A DNA stretch of 64,000 bases from Psoroptes ovis (lineage: Eukaryota > Arthropoda > Arachnida > Sarcoptiformes > Psoroptidae). A model generated the notes under the pieces. That model made no database searches. It saw only the letters and a program-made list of their open reading frames with translations, and was not told the origin of the DNA. The translations under genes were made by a program, and so were the position numbers. The stretch lies in NCBI GenBank assembly GCA_002943765.1, contig PQWQ01000023.1, forward strand, positions 684,501 through 748,500, given 5' to 3'. Every line of letters starts with the position of its first letter. Position 1 is the stretch's first letter. Below, one piece after another: positions 38,871 through 49,581 of this stretch.

Positions 38871-39611
38871 GATTTCGAATTGTTTTTAAACAATAATCAA
38901 TGATTAATAAATTTTTGAGCAAAAATAATACATTATAACACAATGATTAATACAAATTATCCATGAATCAATGGTTTGATCTTCAAGGAAAAAATTATCA
39001 AATGATCATTAATTACAATGGTAAACAAAGTAGAAATGTATAGCCTTACCTCTTAAAATCATGAATAATGTCCAATCAATTAATGATTCAATCGATATTT
39101 AGTTAATGGTTCTGATCAACTAAATAATAATCTACGATGATTATCACAAGAATCCGATAGGATCATCTGACCTTAAGGTCTTCAAAATGCTTCAATTTTT
39201 GTCAAATTTTCTCAAATATTTTTTCTGTGTCTTCACACAAATGCTTTCAAAATCAAAACAAATTCCGATGAATCAATTCAATTTACAAAATGCCGACAAA
39301 ATTCAATTCACTTTAATGCAATGCAAATTTAATGCAATTCAAATTCAAATTAATTGCAATCAATTTCAAATTAATCAATTTCATTTAACTTCATTTCAAT
39401 CAATTCATTTTCAATTCAATCAGTTCATTTCATTGATCTAATTCATTTCATTTCATATTTCAATTAAATGATCAATTTCAATGGTTTCAATTTTCAAGTT
39501 TATTATTTCACACACCACCATCATTACATATATTCAAAATTGAGTTTAACACATATATTTTTCATACACACAAAAACAAAACAAACAAAAAAAAACAAAA
39601 CAAATAAATCT

Positions 39612-39692
39612 TTGGTTGTCCGAAAAATTTTTGCCGATTATAATTGTAGGGAATCAAGAAAAAATCGTCAAGAACTTTTCGGACAACCTAAT
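39612..39692. repeat. mariner-like palindromic MITE, copy 22
   Basis: TTGGTTGTCCGAAAAATTTT against AAGAACTTTTCGGACAACCTAA, upstream of the JAK gene. Copy 23 follows about 80 bases later. Confidence 0.72.
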
Positions 39693-39770
39693 ACATGTCT
39701 GTATATATGTTCAATTTTGTATTAATAAATGTATGTATTTAAGCAACAAATCATCATCAATAATATATTG

Positions 39771-39850
39771 AAGGTTGTCCGAAAAGTTTATTCCGATTGA
39801 TCACAATAGAGTTGTTCATGAAAATTGGCCATAACTTTTCGGACAGCCCT
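39771..39850. repeat. mariner-like palindromic MITE, copy 23
   Basis: GGTTGTCCGAAAAGTTTATTCC against GGCCATAACTTTTCGGACAG; the loop with GAGTTGTTCATGAAAAT is shared with copy 25, marking a distinct subfamily. Confidence 0.7.
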
Positions 39851-40746
39851 GATACAAATGTGTTTATGTCTGTGCATTTGTTTATTTATGTATTTGCGTG
39901 TTGATTGATAAACTAATGTGGGAATATATGCCCAAATACCATCATTCAAACCATTCAATACCATCATTATCCATAGTAAATACATTGCAGCAATGACTAC
40001 GCATACCGCGGTATCAAATTAAATAAACATGTTTTCCTCGTAATTAATATATGAATGGTGATAAATGAGAGGGATTATAACCCTTTACATACACACGTAA
40101 ATACACATACAAACACTCACAAGCCCACCGACCATCAATCGATTGATTCGATTTGATGATATCGTCATCATCAAATCAAACATCGAATGACGAAAGAGAC
40201 ATTAATCATCATCGACAACAGCTTTTCTCAACCATCGATCATGATGACCTGATCATCATCAATGTCTTTGATTTTGACAAGTTTAAATGTGTTTTAAATC
40301 GGTTTGAGAACCACTTGAATCGCTGTGATTGATGCAATTTAAGAAACTTGTTTGTTCAGTGTCTTTGAAGTATTTGAGGGGTTTTTCTTAAGGCTTATAC
40401 CTTAAGCAATCGAATGATGATCATAGCAGCTTTGCGCCATTTGTTTGTTATCATCATCAATGATCAAATGTGAACAATGAACTTTATGAAAAATCAGCTG
40501 ATCACCAATTGTTTTGTGTTTATTTCTGCCATTTCATCTTTTCAAAGTGTTTAAAGGATTTCCTTGTTCTTGCTTGACTGCTTGTTGTGGCTGTTTGGCA
40601 GCTATTTCGATGACGATGACATCCAGATGACATCGTAATTAGCCTGCAATTAACTCTTCAACAACGAATTTCGGTTGAATACTCTTAAATTTGACAAGTT
40701 TCAAGCCATTTCTGACCAAAAATACTCATCCATAAAACATTCGAAA

Positions 40747-41852
40747 ATGATTATCGATATGTTTGATGATTATCTTAATTCATCACATTTACGTGATAAG
40801 ATACTTGTACGACCTTTGGTGAGTTGTTTTATGATGGTGATAATTCGAGGATAATCTTTAATTGAATCATTTACCACGAACAGCAACGTAATGATTTGCC
40901 CAAAATCCGTCGATTATGTCAAGAATGGTTCCCAGTACATTATCCAGATCAATGGTATGAACAGCTGATCGATGATAATGGCCATCGGGAATTATCTTCT
41001 GATGATCAACATTCGAATCATTATGGTAATAATAATTATATAAATATCGTGGCAACAATCAACAATGAAATTATAGGGCTATTGATCAGTGAAATACGTT
41101 CATATGATAAACTGAATTATGAAGATTATGGTTTTTTGACCAGCAACAACAACAGTCACAGTAATCAACGATCATTGAAATCACCGATCAAATACCAATC
41201 GGATGATAAAGTTGTTTACATTTTGACCATCGGTGTCATCCAGCAGCTACGTCGTAATGGTATCGCTACATTATTGTTATGTAAATTATTGGAAAAGATA
41301 TCCACCTTACCACTGGTTGTTCGTGCAATATATTTACACGTACTAATCACTAATCAATATGCAATTTGTTTTTATGAAAAATTAAAATTTAAACGTTATA
41401 AATTATTATCATCATATTATTTGATTAATCAACAAACATTCGATGGTTATCTTTATGTTTATTATCTGAATAACGATGATAAACAAGTCGATAATATGAG
41501 CTCGATCAATGATCGGCCAAATTGTTGTCATCATTCATTGCTTCGATTATGGTCATCAATGGAATTGTTGACAAATTATCGTCGGCGACGACAAAAACTA
41601 CAACAACAATCAGCTGATTCATCATTATTATTACGTAATAGGAATCTGAATTTATTCAAATTTAGCCATCAATTCACGAATTTAATACGTTTTACATTCA
41701 AATATTTATATCAACGTATTTGTAAATTATTTAATTATTGTTATTATTCGAATAATGGTCATAATAACAATGATGATCATAATCAAAATATTATAAAACA
41801 ATCATTTGTAATTAATAATAATAATAATAAAAATTATCATTATATTTGTTAA
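40747..41852 (+). CDS. NAA60: N-alpha-acetyltransferase 60 (NatF) homologue
   Basis: Join 40747-40818, 40884-41852; 346 aa. The start MIIDMFDDYLN is chosen because the 65-base intron keeps phase 0 and joins ILVRPL to QRNDLPKIRRLCQEWFPV, matching the NAA60 N-terminus (LCxxWFPxxYPDxWY). The GNAT fold is clear: an EIIGLLISEI strand, VVYILTIGVIQQLRRNGIA with the acetyl-CoA pyrophosphate loop RRNGIA, and AIYLHVLITNQYAICFYEKL. NatF acetylates N-termini of membrane proteins facing the cytosol at the Golgi; that is family knowledge. The C-terminal 130 residues are basic and then Asn-rich, with possible amphipathic segments (FTNLIRFTFKYLYQRICKLF) consistent with the family's C-terminal membrane tether. 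An Asn/Ser-rich insertion before the VYILTIGV strand is longer than in vertebrates. The stop lies 68 bases from the TRMT1 stop on the other strand. Confidence 0.87.
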
Positions 41853-41861
41853 ATTTACAAT

Positions 41862-41919
41862 TGTCCAATGATGTCCAAGATGTCCGATGATGTCCAAGGT
41901 GTCCAATGATGTCCATGTC
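41862..41919 (+). repeat. 18-19-bp minisatellite between NAA60 and TRMT1 stops
   Basis: TGTCCAATGATGTCCAAGA repeats three times with small changes and fills nearly all of the 68 bases between the two convergent stop codons, so it must lie in the 3' UTR of at least one gene. Confidence 0.7.
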
Positions 41920-41920
41920 C

Positions 41921-43561
41921 TCATGTTTTCATCAGTTTAATAGTAACATCATCCGATTGACCAGAGTCCATCGAATCATGTTGATCATCATCTTCGAATG
42001 ATCGTTTTGAATTGTTCGAATTCGCCGATTGGTCATCAATGGTATCATTGGCCTTTGGCCGTGATTTCGGTCCCCAATATCGCTCGGGATTCTGTTGATA
42101 TCGAAGTAAATTTTTACGTTTCGATAGTGCTGTGTTATCATCAGTTTCAGTCTCATTATCATTGATTTTGATTTCGAATTGTTTTTCCATTATCTTTTGT
42201 ATGTATTCAGAACGTTTTGATCGTAGATTATCCATTGAAATTGATGATTTCCTGGCTATAAATTGTATCATTGCCCAAATAAATTCATTTGGTGCATCAG
42301 TTTTCAATGTATTTTTATATGCATGTGATAGTGAATAACGATAATCGTGGTTCGATAAAATTGTATAAAATGATTTCATTGTTGGCAGTGGACAACACAC
42401 TAATGAACATAATCGATCAAGATGATAATACAGTGGACAATCATCTAGTTCTTCCTGGACTAATTGCAGCAATCCTTCCATACGACGATATGTACCAAAG
42501 CGGTTTGTTTGTAAATCATTCAATTGTCGTAATTCATTTTGTAATTTTTCTACAAATTGTTTATCGTGTATCGGTGCGGACCAAATAGGTCCACCGATAC
42601 GTTGTTGTTGGCCACATATCGAACAGTATTTATCGTTTGAAACAGTGGATGGAACAAGATTCTTTTCATTATCATTTTGCGTTTCACAAAGTGATTGAAG
42701 ACGGAATGATTCACAACTTTTGCATAGATAAACGTATGATAATTTTTGCATCGAACGCTGGGCTTCATTTTTCGATGTAACAACACGGAAAAATATTCGA
42801 ACATAGAAATCAATACTCAACGATAACAGTGGTATCGCATGGCGGCCATAACGTGCGGCAATTGAATTCACAGCCGCACAAACAATACGCAACGCTGATT
42901 CGTGACAAAATTTTGCATGCAACGGCACCGAACCATATTTGGCAAAACAAGCCATTTGATGATTACCACACAGCACGGCCATATCGGTTGATGTGACCAT
43001 CAATAGTCCACCGTCGACAATGTTTTGCACGGCTGAATCAAGAAACGGTGTCGGACAACCGAATGGATCTAAATCAATGATGGTTATTCGTTCATTCAAG
43101 GATTTCTTTTTATACATCAGGATGTTGGCATCTTCATTCGTAACGATGACATTATATGTTTGATTTAATTCAATATTTGATTCAATAATTTTGATCGCTT
43201 CTTCCGATATATCATTGGCAATGATTTCAATCGGTAATATACATTGACGACATTCGAGTGAATATCTGATTGATCGTAACCCAGTTGCGGATAATGCATC
43301 CAATATACTGATACGATCTTTGACGTAGTTCTTGATCGATGTCGATGATGGCAACGAGAATTTCCATAGTTCATGTTTCAGATATGTATGAATCACTAAA
43401 ACACTGTGAATGTGGACGATTAGGCCAACATCTATAATCTCAAGACAAACTCACCTTAGATCACGATTAAATTCCTGGACATTGTTGTAGAATACTTTTG
43501 GATGCCGTCGAATTTTTGCTCGACCTTCGCAGATTAGTTTATCGTCGTCCATTTTATCCAT
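41921..43561 (-). CDS. TRMT1: tRNA (guanine26-N2)-dimethyltransferase
   Basis: Complement join 41921-43403, 43455-43561; 529 aa, phase 2 join through a 51-base intron. Exon 1 gives EGRAKIRR and VFYNNVQEFNRDL, the conserved TRM1 N-terminus. Exon 2 has the SAM-binding core: ILDALSATGLRSIRYSLEC, an acidic strand IIANDISEEAIKIIESN, and the catalytic-loop region IDLDPFGCPTPFLDSAVQ followed by GGLLMVTSTDMAVLCGNH. A zinc-ribbon-like Cys set follows (CKSC about 220, CSICG about 255, then GGPIWSAPIHD). The family makes m2,2G26 on cytosolic and mitochondrial tRNAs. The C-terminus ends in an Asp/Ser/Asn-rich tail after RYWGPKSRPKA, and I see no C-terminal zinc finger of the vertebrate type. Of the two Met codons at the start (43561 and 43552) the upstream one is used here. 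It is divergent with ATG13. Confidence 0.9.
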
Positions 43562-43876
43562 TTTTATCGGGAGTCAAAATTCAAAATTTTCAAAATTCTT
43601 AGAAATTTCAAAATTCGGGGACCATGTGACCACTTTCGTCTATTGCAACATTATCAGTTGTAAATAGATGAAAATAGCCGTAATGAGTGATGACGTCTTT
43701 GGGGCTCTCTGCAATGCACCAAAAAAAATGTAAACAAACAAGTAAATAAAATTGAAAATTCCGACAATTCAAGCTATATTAATCATATTGCACCCAGATT
43801 TGGCCGAATCAATTGAATCTGATCCCGTATTCATTGAATATAATCGAATCAGCCCAATCAATCAATATTTTCAATC
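43562..43876. promoter_or_regulatory. Shared divergent promoter of TRMT1 and ATG13
   Basis: 315 bases separate the two start codons, which point away from each other. No other gene fits, so both 5' leaders and promoters must lie here or overlap. I see no clear TATA box placed for either gene. The CpG-containing stretch near 43620-43720 is less AT-rich than the surroundings. Confidence 0.6.
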
Positions 43877-45421
43877 ATGTCCATCAAAGATATCGATAAA
43901 TTTCTTCAACAATTCATTAATAAATGTATTCAAGTTATCATTCAATCAAGGCTAGGCGATGATCATCCAATCAAAACTAAATGTAATCCAAACGGTAGCG
44001 ATTGGTTTAATTTGAATATTGTCGATTTGAAAGATATTAGTGATAATACACAAAAATGTATGAAACAATTATATTCATTATCATCATCCGCATCAAATTC
44101 AAGCAATAATCAACAACAGCAGCCGCAACAACAATCATATTTAATACAAAAACAATGGAAAATTTGTTGTGAAATATTGCTGCAAAACATCGATAATATA
44201 TCCATTACACTGGAATATTGGTTATTTTCGAATCAACCAACGATCGGTGATGAATTTAGCCATTTAAAACCAAGTAAAACAGCTGAATATACGCAGAAAA
44301 TTGGTGATATATTCATTCGTATGAGTACAATGTTAAAATCATTGATAATTCTAACACGATCAACGCCTGCATATCGGTTAAGTTCAAAAGGACAAAGTCC
44401 AGATTCATATGTTATTTGTTATCGTATTTATCCGATTATCGATGCCGATATTGAACAACAATTATTTCGTAATAAAAATAGCCAACAACCGCATTATTCT
44501 TCGTCGAAAACAATCGGTACGATTCGCAGTGATTTCAATGAATTATCAGTATCATTCATATATCGACTAAACATGAATATCACCAGTGAATCAGAGATCA
44601 GAAATCTGACACTCAAATCACATGATTTAAATGAAAATATATTACAATCAGATGATGAAAACGCTGATGATGATAATGATGATGACATTCAATTATCGAT
44701 GAAAGATGATCATTTCAAAATTGAACCATCATCGAGGACGACATCCGAAGCGTCAGCGGCAAAACTAACCGAACCATTCGATTTGTTTGATGTGATCAAA
44801 CCATTGAATCCGGCTTTTGCGTCTCCGGTGGCCGCAACACCTTTGAAAAATGATTCCAAAGATCAGTGTGATTTAGATTTTCAGATACCATTCGGTTCGC
44901 TGTTGACAATGTCCAAAGAATTTGACAGTAAAAGCAATAATAATGATAAGCACCAAACAAATTCGGCAACGAAATCACCAATCACAACAAATCCAATAAA
45001 AATACCGCCATCAAAAACAGTGATAAAATCACCATCAACCCAGCAAATATATTCAACATCGAATGATAGTTTTGTATTTGTTGAGCTACAAGCACCATTT
45101 GCATCCGAAGAAAGCTTGTTGCAATCATTTTTCAATGGTCCATCACCAACATTTTTACAAACAAATAATCAACAACAAATATCGTCGACAATACAAGAAA
45201 CAGATTATTATGATGATAATTCGATTGGAAATCATGATGATATCATCAATGAACTTAGTTTACAATTAGATGAATTAGAATCGGATGCAAAAAATTTTGA
45301 TAATTTTATCGAATCAATTTGTATTGATCAATCGACGAATGATATTGAAACATCGATGAAAAGTATACATGCGGCGACAACAACGTCATCAACAGATGAT
45401 GAGTTAAGATTTGAAACGTAA
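43877..45421 (+). CDS. ATG13: Autophagy-related protein 13 homologue
   Basis: Single coding exon, 514 aa. The N-terminal HORMA domain (residues about 1-190) shows DLDKF-like DIDKFLQQFINKCIQVI, IIQSRLGDD, GSDWFNLNI, then LEYWLF, and the STPAYRLSSKGQ motif shared by ATG13 proteins, followed by YVICYRIYP. The rest is low-complexity and acidic, as expected of the disordered tail that binds ULK1/FIP200. Near the C-terminus, DSFVFVELQAPFASEESLL resembles the conserved hydrophobic/acidic patch of animal ATG13. In the family, ATG13 is the adaptor of the ULK1 kinase complex at autophagosome initiation. The start MSIKDIDKF lacks a long N-terminal leader and aligns well with the family. The gene is divergent from TRMT1 and is followed on the same strand by WDR55, 314 bases on. 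Confidence 0.87.
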   Translation: MSIKDIDKFLQQFINKCIQVIIQSRLGDDHPIKTKCNPNGSDWFNLNIVDLKDISDNTQKCMKQLYSLSSSASNSSNNQQQQPQQQSYLIQKQWKICCEILLQNIDNISITLEYWLFSNQPTIGDEFSHLKPSKTAEYTQKIGDIFIRMSTMLKSLIILTRSTPAYRLSSKGQSPDSYVICYRIYPIIDADIEQQLFRNKNSQQPHYSSSKTIGTIRSDFNELSVSFIYRLNMNITSESEIRNLTLKSHDLNENILQSDDENADDDNDDDIQLSMKDDHFKIEPSSRTTSEASAAKLTEPFDLFDVIKPLNPAFASPVAATPLKNDSKDQCDLDFQIPFGSLLTMSKEFDSKSNNNDKHQTNSATKSPITTNPIKIPPSKTVIKSPSTQQIYSTSNDSFVFVELQAPFASEESLLQSFFNGPSPTFLQTNNQQQISSTIQETDYYDDNSIGNHDDIINELSLQLDELESDAKNFDNFIESICIDQSTNDIETSMKSIHAATTTSSTDDELRFET

Positions 45422-45735
45422 TAACAATAATCATCATGATGGTGGTGGTCATTTTGTAATTGAATTCAATTATATCAATTATTGAGAAAAATACTCATCA
45501 AATTATCATCTCATGTTGATTGATTGATTGTTTTGTAATTATTTTTGAAAACAAGTTTTTTCGTTCGCCAACAGATGGCGTTAATGTATATGTTTATAAA
45601 ATTTTCACGTGTTTTCGATTTGTTCAGAGTTTTTCGAAAATTGTTTATTTATTTTCATTGATTGATTTTATTGATTTACGAATAAATTGTATGATAATTT
45701 TGACAGAAATAAATCCATTGATCGTTGATATAACA

Positions 45736-46886
45736 ATGGCAACCACTATTGAAACGAAAAAATTGCTGAAAGACTTCAAATTGGATGATGAAACTGACGT
45801 GATATATGATTGTCAATTTCATTACGATCAATATGATTTGATTGGTTTTTCAACCATTAATGGTGATGTTAAATTGTATGTAAGATTAGTGTTTTGATTA
45901 TGACAATACGAGATTAACTTATTTCACTTGTTTATAGATTGAAATTCCCTCAAAATTTCGATGATACAAATCAAAAACCGACGATCGTACATGAATGGAA
46001 ACAATTTCATAATAAACATCCTGTACGGAAATTAAGATTCCATAATGAACGAATGTTTACCATATCGAAATCGATTAAAATAACTGATTTGAATACACAG
46101 CAATTACTTCGTAAAATAACGAATGGTTCACGGAAAATTTATTCGCTATTAATAATTGATGATTATTTACTTTGTATTGGTGATGATGATGGTCAATTCA
46201 AATGTTATGATTATCGTTGTGAACGTCCTTGTCATATAATGGTTAATGAATGTAGTAATTTCATAAGTGATATGGATTATGATGAAAACAAACAACTGGT
46301 TTATATGACATCAGGTGAAGGAACATTGACAGCGATAAACATTCGTCGTAAACGTCTTGAACCACCACAATCTGAATTGTTTGATTCAAGTTTTCAATCA
46401 GTACGATATTTGGAAGACAAGGATAAAATAGTTGTCGGTAGTGAAGATGGTGTGTTGAACATTTTCAACGCAAACGATAATCAATGGGGTAATATTAGTG
46501 ATCGTTATCCAATCAGACAAAACAATTTCGGCCATTCAAGTATTGATTGTTTAGAAGTGATTGATGATGGTGAAAATATGTTAACATTCGGAACATCTGA
46601 TGGTCAGTTGGAATTCATAAGCCTGTTTCCACATCGACATCTGGAAACGATTGTTGTTGATCAACAAACAAAATCAAACAGTATCGAATGTTTAGATGTA
46701 AATCAAGTGACCAAACGTATTGTTTGTTGTACTGAAAATCTAATACATTTATATGAATATAACATTGTAAAGCAATCAACAAATAACGGCAAAACTACTA
46801 ATCACGATCGACAACATAAACAAACGAATAAAAAATTCAAACCAAACACCTTGACAAATAATGATTTTTTCAATGATTTAATTTGA
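45736..46886 (+). CDS. WDR55: WD repeat protein 55 homologue
   Basis: Join 45736-45875, 45938-46886; 362 aa. The donor is read as TT|GTATGTAAG in phase 2; that is the only join that avoids an early stop. Similarity to WDR55 is spread along the protein: FTISKSIKITDL (repeat 2), SLLIIDDYLLCIGDDDGQFKCYDYR, NFISDMDYDENKQLVYMTSG with the diagnostic INIRRKRLEPPQSE, VVGSEDGVLNIFN, and SDRYPIR with SIDCLEVI. The C-terminal tail keeps NDFFNDLI, the counterpart of the vertebrate DDFFAGL. The family consists of nucleolar WD40 proteins needed for rRNA production. The start ATG at 45736 is supported by the duplicate copy downstream, which has an ATG at the equivalent place; earlier in-frame alternatives exist. 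The 5' part is duplicated 1.45 kb downstream. Confidence 0.86.
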
Positions 46887-46922
46887 TTTAAATGTAAAAA
46901 AAAATATTAAAATTAATATAAT

Positions 46923-47046
46923 TACATTGATTAAAGTATTAATTCATAGTTTTAAAGTTTAATTTCGTAATTTTACAATTGTAAATCTTATTGAAAACTA
47001 TGAAATTGAATTGCAAAATTACGAATTAAAACTTGAAATTACTGTA
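46923..47046. mobile_element. TIR element of the TACAGGGTTTCAAG family, copy 3 (worn)
   Basis: Shares the interior ATTCATAGTTTTAAAGTTTAATTTCG and the right end AAAACTTGAAATTACTGTA with the other two copies; the left end is eroded. It sits between WDR55 and its partial duplicate. Confidence 0.5.
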
Positions 47047-47189
47047 TCATTATACTTATTCAATAACAATACTTTCCTTTCTATATTTAATATTTAGTTG
47101 TGTTGTTACAACTAACATAAATGATTATTTTATTTTATTTTTATGTATTAAAAGCTTTCGTATATTTCAAGAATATCTGATTTTTAACA

Positions 47190-47490
47190 ATGATAACCAA
47201 TGTTGAAACGAAAAAATTACTCATAGACTTTGAACTCGATGATGAAACTGACGTGATATATGATTGTCAATTTCATTACAATCAATATGATTTGATTGGT
47301 TTTGGAACCAATAATGGTGATATTAAATTGTATGTAAGATTAGTGTTTTTGATTGTTAAATTATGAAATTAACCCGTTTCTATATGTTTACAGATTGAAA
47401 TTTCCCACTGATTTCAATGATACGAATCAAAAACCAACGATCGTACATGAATGGAAACAATTTCATAATAAAAATCCTGTACGTGAATAA
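47190..47490 (+). pseudogene. Truncated duplicate of the WDR55 5' end, still open
   Basis: Copies WDR55 exon 1 (47190-47329, the same 140 bases long), the intron, and the first 97 bases of exon 2 (47394-47490), then stops at TAA just after the homology ends. Joined the same way as the parent, it encodes 78 aa with no frameshift or stop. The nucleotide match includes a 47-base identical core in exon 1 (within 47244-47290) and about 17 substitutions over exon 1 by eye. Because the intron is retained, this is a DNA-level duplication, not a retrocopy. It lacks all complete WD repeats. It could be a young pseudogene, or a short expressed peptide; nothing in the sequence decides this. Confidence 0.75.
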
Positions 47491-47749
47491 ACACCACCAG
47501 CAGCAGCATCGACATCATCAGCAGTATCACCATCAGCAGACTTCTCTGAAGAAATGTTCAAAGATCCTCCAACCAACCTACCAACCAACCAACCACTTCA
47601 ATCGACCCTAAAAACATATCGCTGATTCGAAAATTCAATGATCGTTGAATTCATTCATTTCCTTATGATATTGTTTTGTATTGTATTGTATCGAATCAAG
47701 GAAGTTTTAAATGATTATTGTTCTATTGAAGTCTATAGTTTTTCGATGT

Positions 47750-47829
47750 ATTAGGTTGTCCCATAAGTTCTTGCCGATTTTCGAATGAAAAAAATTAAAA
47801 AACGGCAAGAACTTATGGGACAACCCAAT
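47750..47829. repeat. mariner-like palindromic MITE, copy 24
   Basis: TTAGGTTGTCCCATAAG and CTTATGGGACAACCCAA arms, with a long GTTCTTGCCG stem. It lies 260 bases after the WDR55 partial copy. Confidence 0.78.
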
Positions 47830-49568
47830 ATATTTAGGCTAACAATCATTTCGTATAATTTCGTATTGATTCGTGAACGACCCCTTTCAATGTTGAATGA
47901 CCCCTTTTTCATTGTTGAACCACGACCCTTTTTATATTGTTAAATAATCACGACCCATGCATCTATGAATAACCCATTGTTTACCCGATTGAATTCAATC
48001 ATTTACCTCGATTTTTCTAACCATCCATATTTCACCATTAACCCGATAATGCCAACGGGTACAACAGCCGATTTCGGTTATTGATTGTTGACTGGCGATT
48101 GTTGTTGACTGGTAAATCTTATGGACTGACTGGTGTTTTGACTGATGTTGTTGCTGCTGGTGCTGGTAGCTTGTCATAATTTACTCGATTTACTCGAACA
48201 TAAATACAGCAACACGGATGCATGATTACAAAGCATACAACCTTGAAATGGATGTCGAATATTAACGATGTTAAAAACCATGAAAAATAAAAGAAGAAAT
48301 GGGAACATTGACCCATTGATGACCTTTAGTTTTACAGATATATATTGGTCGGTTCGGTTCGGTTTGGTCGATTGAACACATTTATACACAAAGGTATATA
48401 CCTCAATGAAAAGGTATATACCTGTAAAGAGAAGCCAACTTACTCAGCAAAGCTAGCTGAGCAACAGGTAAATATCAAACAGAAACTCGGTCTTTAAGTC
48501 AATTTCGAGCATCAGCATCAACATCAGCACCTTTGAAAGGTTTAAAATTGACTTATATTCATCGAGTTGCTGCTGATGCTCATTCATAAGGTATAAGTCT
48601 TTCTCTCTCTTATTCGTAGGTCTAATGATGGTTCATGGTTATAGCTTGCGCATACATACACACACACACCTGGTCTATCAAATACAACAAACAATCAACT
48701 AATTTAGTGAAATAAATTATCCATCAAAAATTGTAAACCTTTAACCTGATACCTGATAAATGTTTTCAAAAAGGTTTGTCAGAAGAAAATTTGTCAAAAG
48801 AAAAAATACCGGGAATCTGCATCATTCTCGAGCATCATTCACCACCAGTCACCGAATAATATTTTAAAGGTTAAGAGGGGGCTATAGCTTTGTTAGTTTC
48901 CTTTACTGACACCCGAAATATATGACAAGAAAATTGATGGCTGCTGCTGCTGATGGTGATGGTGGTGACCTGATGATGGTGAAACCAAGCAACAGCTACC
49001 GAACTGTGAATGGTGGCTGTACAGGTAAATAAATACAGGTAAATGCAGGATATTATTTTAACCAGGTAAATGATGATATTAAGGTATTTACCTGAAGATT
49101 TAGCTGGTGAATGCATACCTGTCAATACTGTCAATGCGATGACATTATTATTCATTGAATGTATCAGGTAAATACCTTTAAAACTGAATTTTTTACGAAA
49201 ATTTGGGCCAAATATTCGATAACAGATTCGAAATGATTAATTAATCTTATTAACTAGTCAGATTTTTTTTGTGTATTTAATGATATATCGTCAAATCATT
49301 TTCGACAAGTGTTAATCAATTCGATCTGGTGAATTTGAATCACATTCGAACTAAATTGAAATATCAATGTCAATGTTTGTGTCAATGCACCAAAAGAGAC
49401 ATTTGATTTCATTGAATTAAGAAATATTTGAATGAATTACAATTTAAGAAGTAATCAAAGGATTAATTCGATCAATGCAATGAATCGATGTAATCGATTT
49501 ATCAATCGATTATTGATTATTTGAAATTTCTTGATTATTTTATTTCTTAAAAAACCAGCGGAAGGCAA

Positions 49569-49581
49569 ACCTTTGACCTTT
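49569..49581 (-). promoter_or_regulatory. DR1-type nuclear receptor site candidate
   Basis: On the minus strand this reads AAAGGTCAAAGGT, two AGGTCA-like half sites spaced by one base, the DR1 arrangement bound by HNF4, RXR/USP and COUP-TF/Svp proteins. It lies in the 10.8-kb desert upstream of the ABCG gene. A further half site, TCAAAGGTCA, is at 53281-53290. Binding is inferred from the motif only. Confidence 0.35.

Larger units (their letters stand above)
38871..40746. other. Divergent interval, JAK and NAA60
   Basis: JAK is transcribed leftwards and NAA60 rightwards, so both promoters lie here. It holds two palindromic elements (22, 23) 80 bases apart. 39290-39440 is a CAATTCAA-rich low-complexity stretch that gives a spurious frame. 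Confidence 0.55.

Noticed and set aside
48119..49155. Several overlapping minus-strand frames of 60-95 residues
   Set aside because: Each is short, lacks domain resemblance and covers the repeated CAGGTAAAT and microsatellite sequence.
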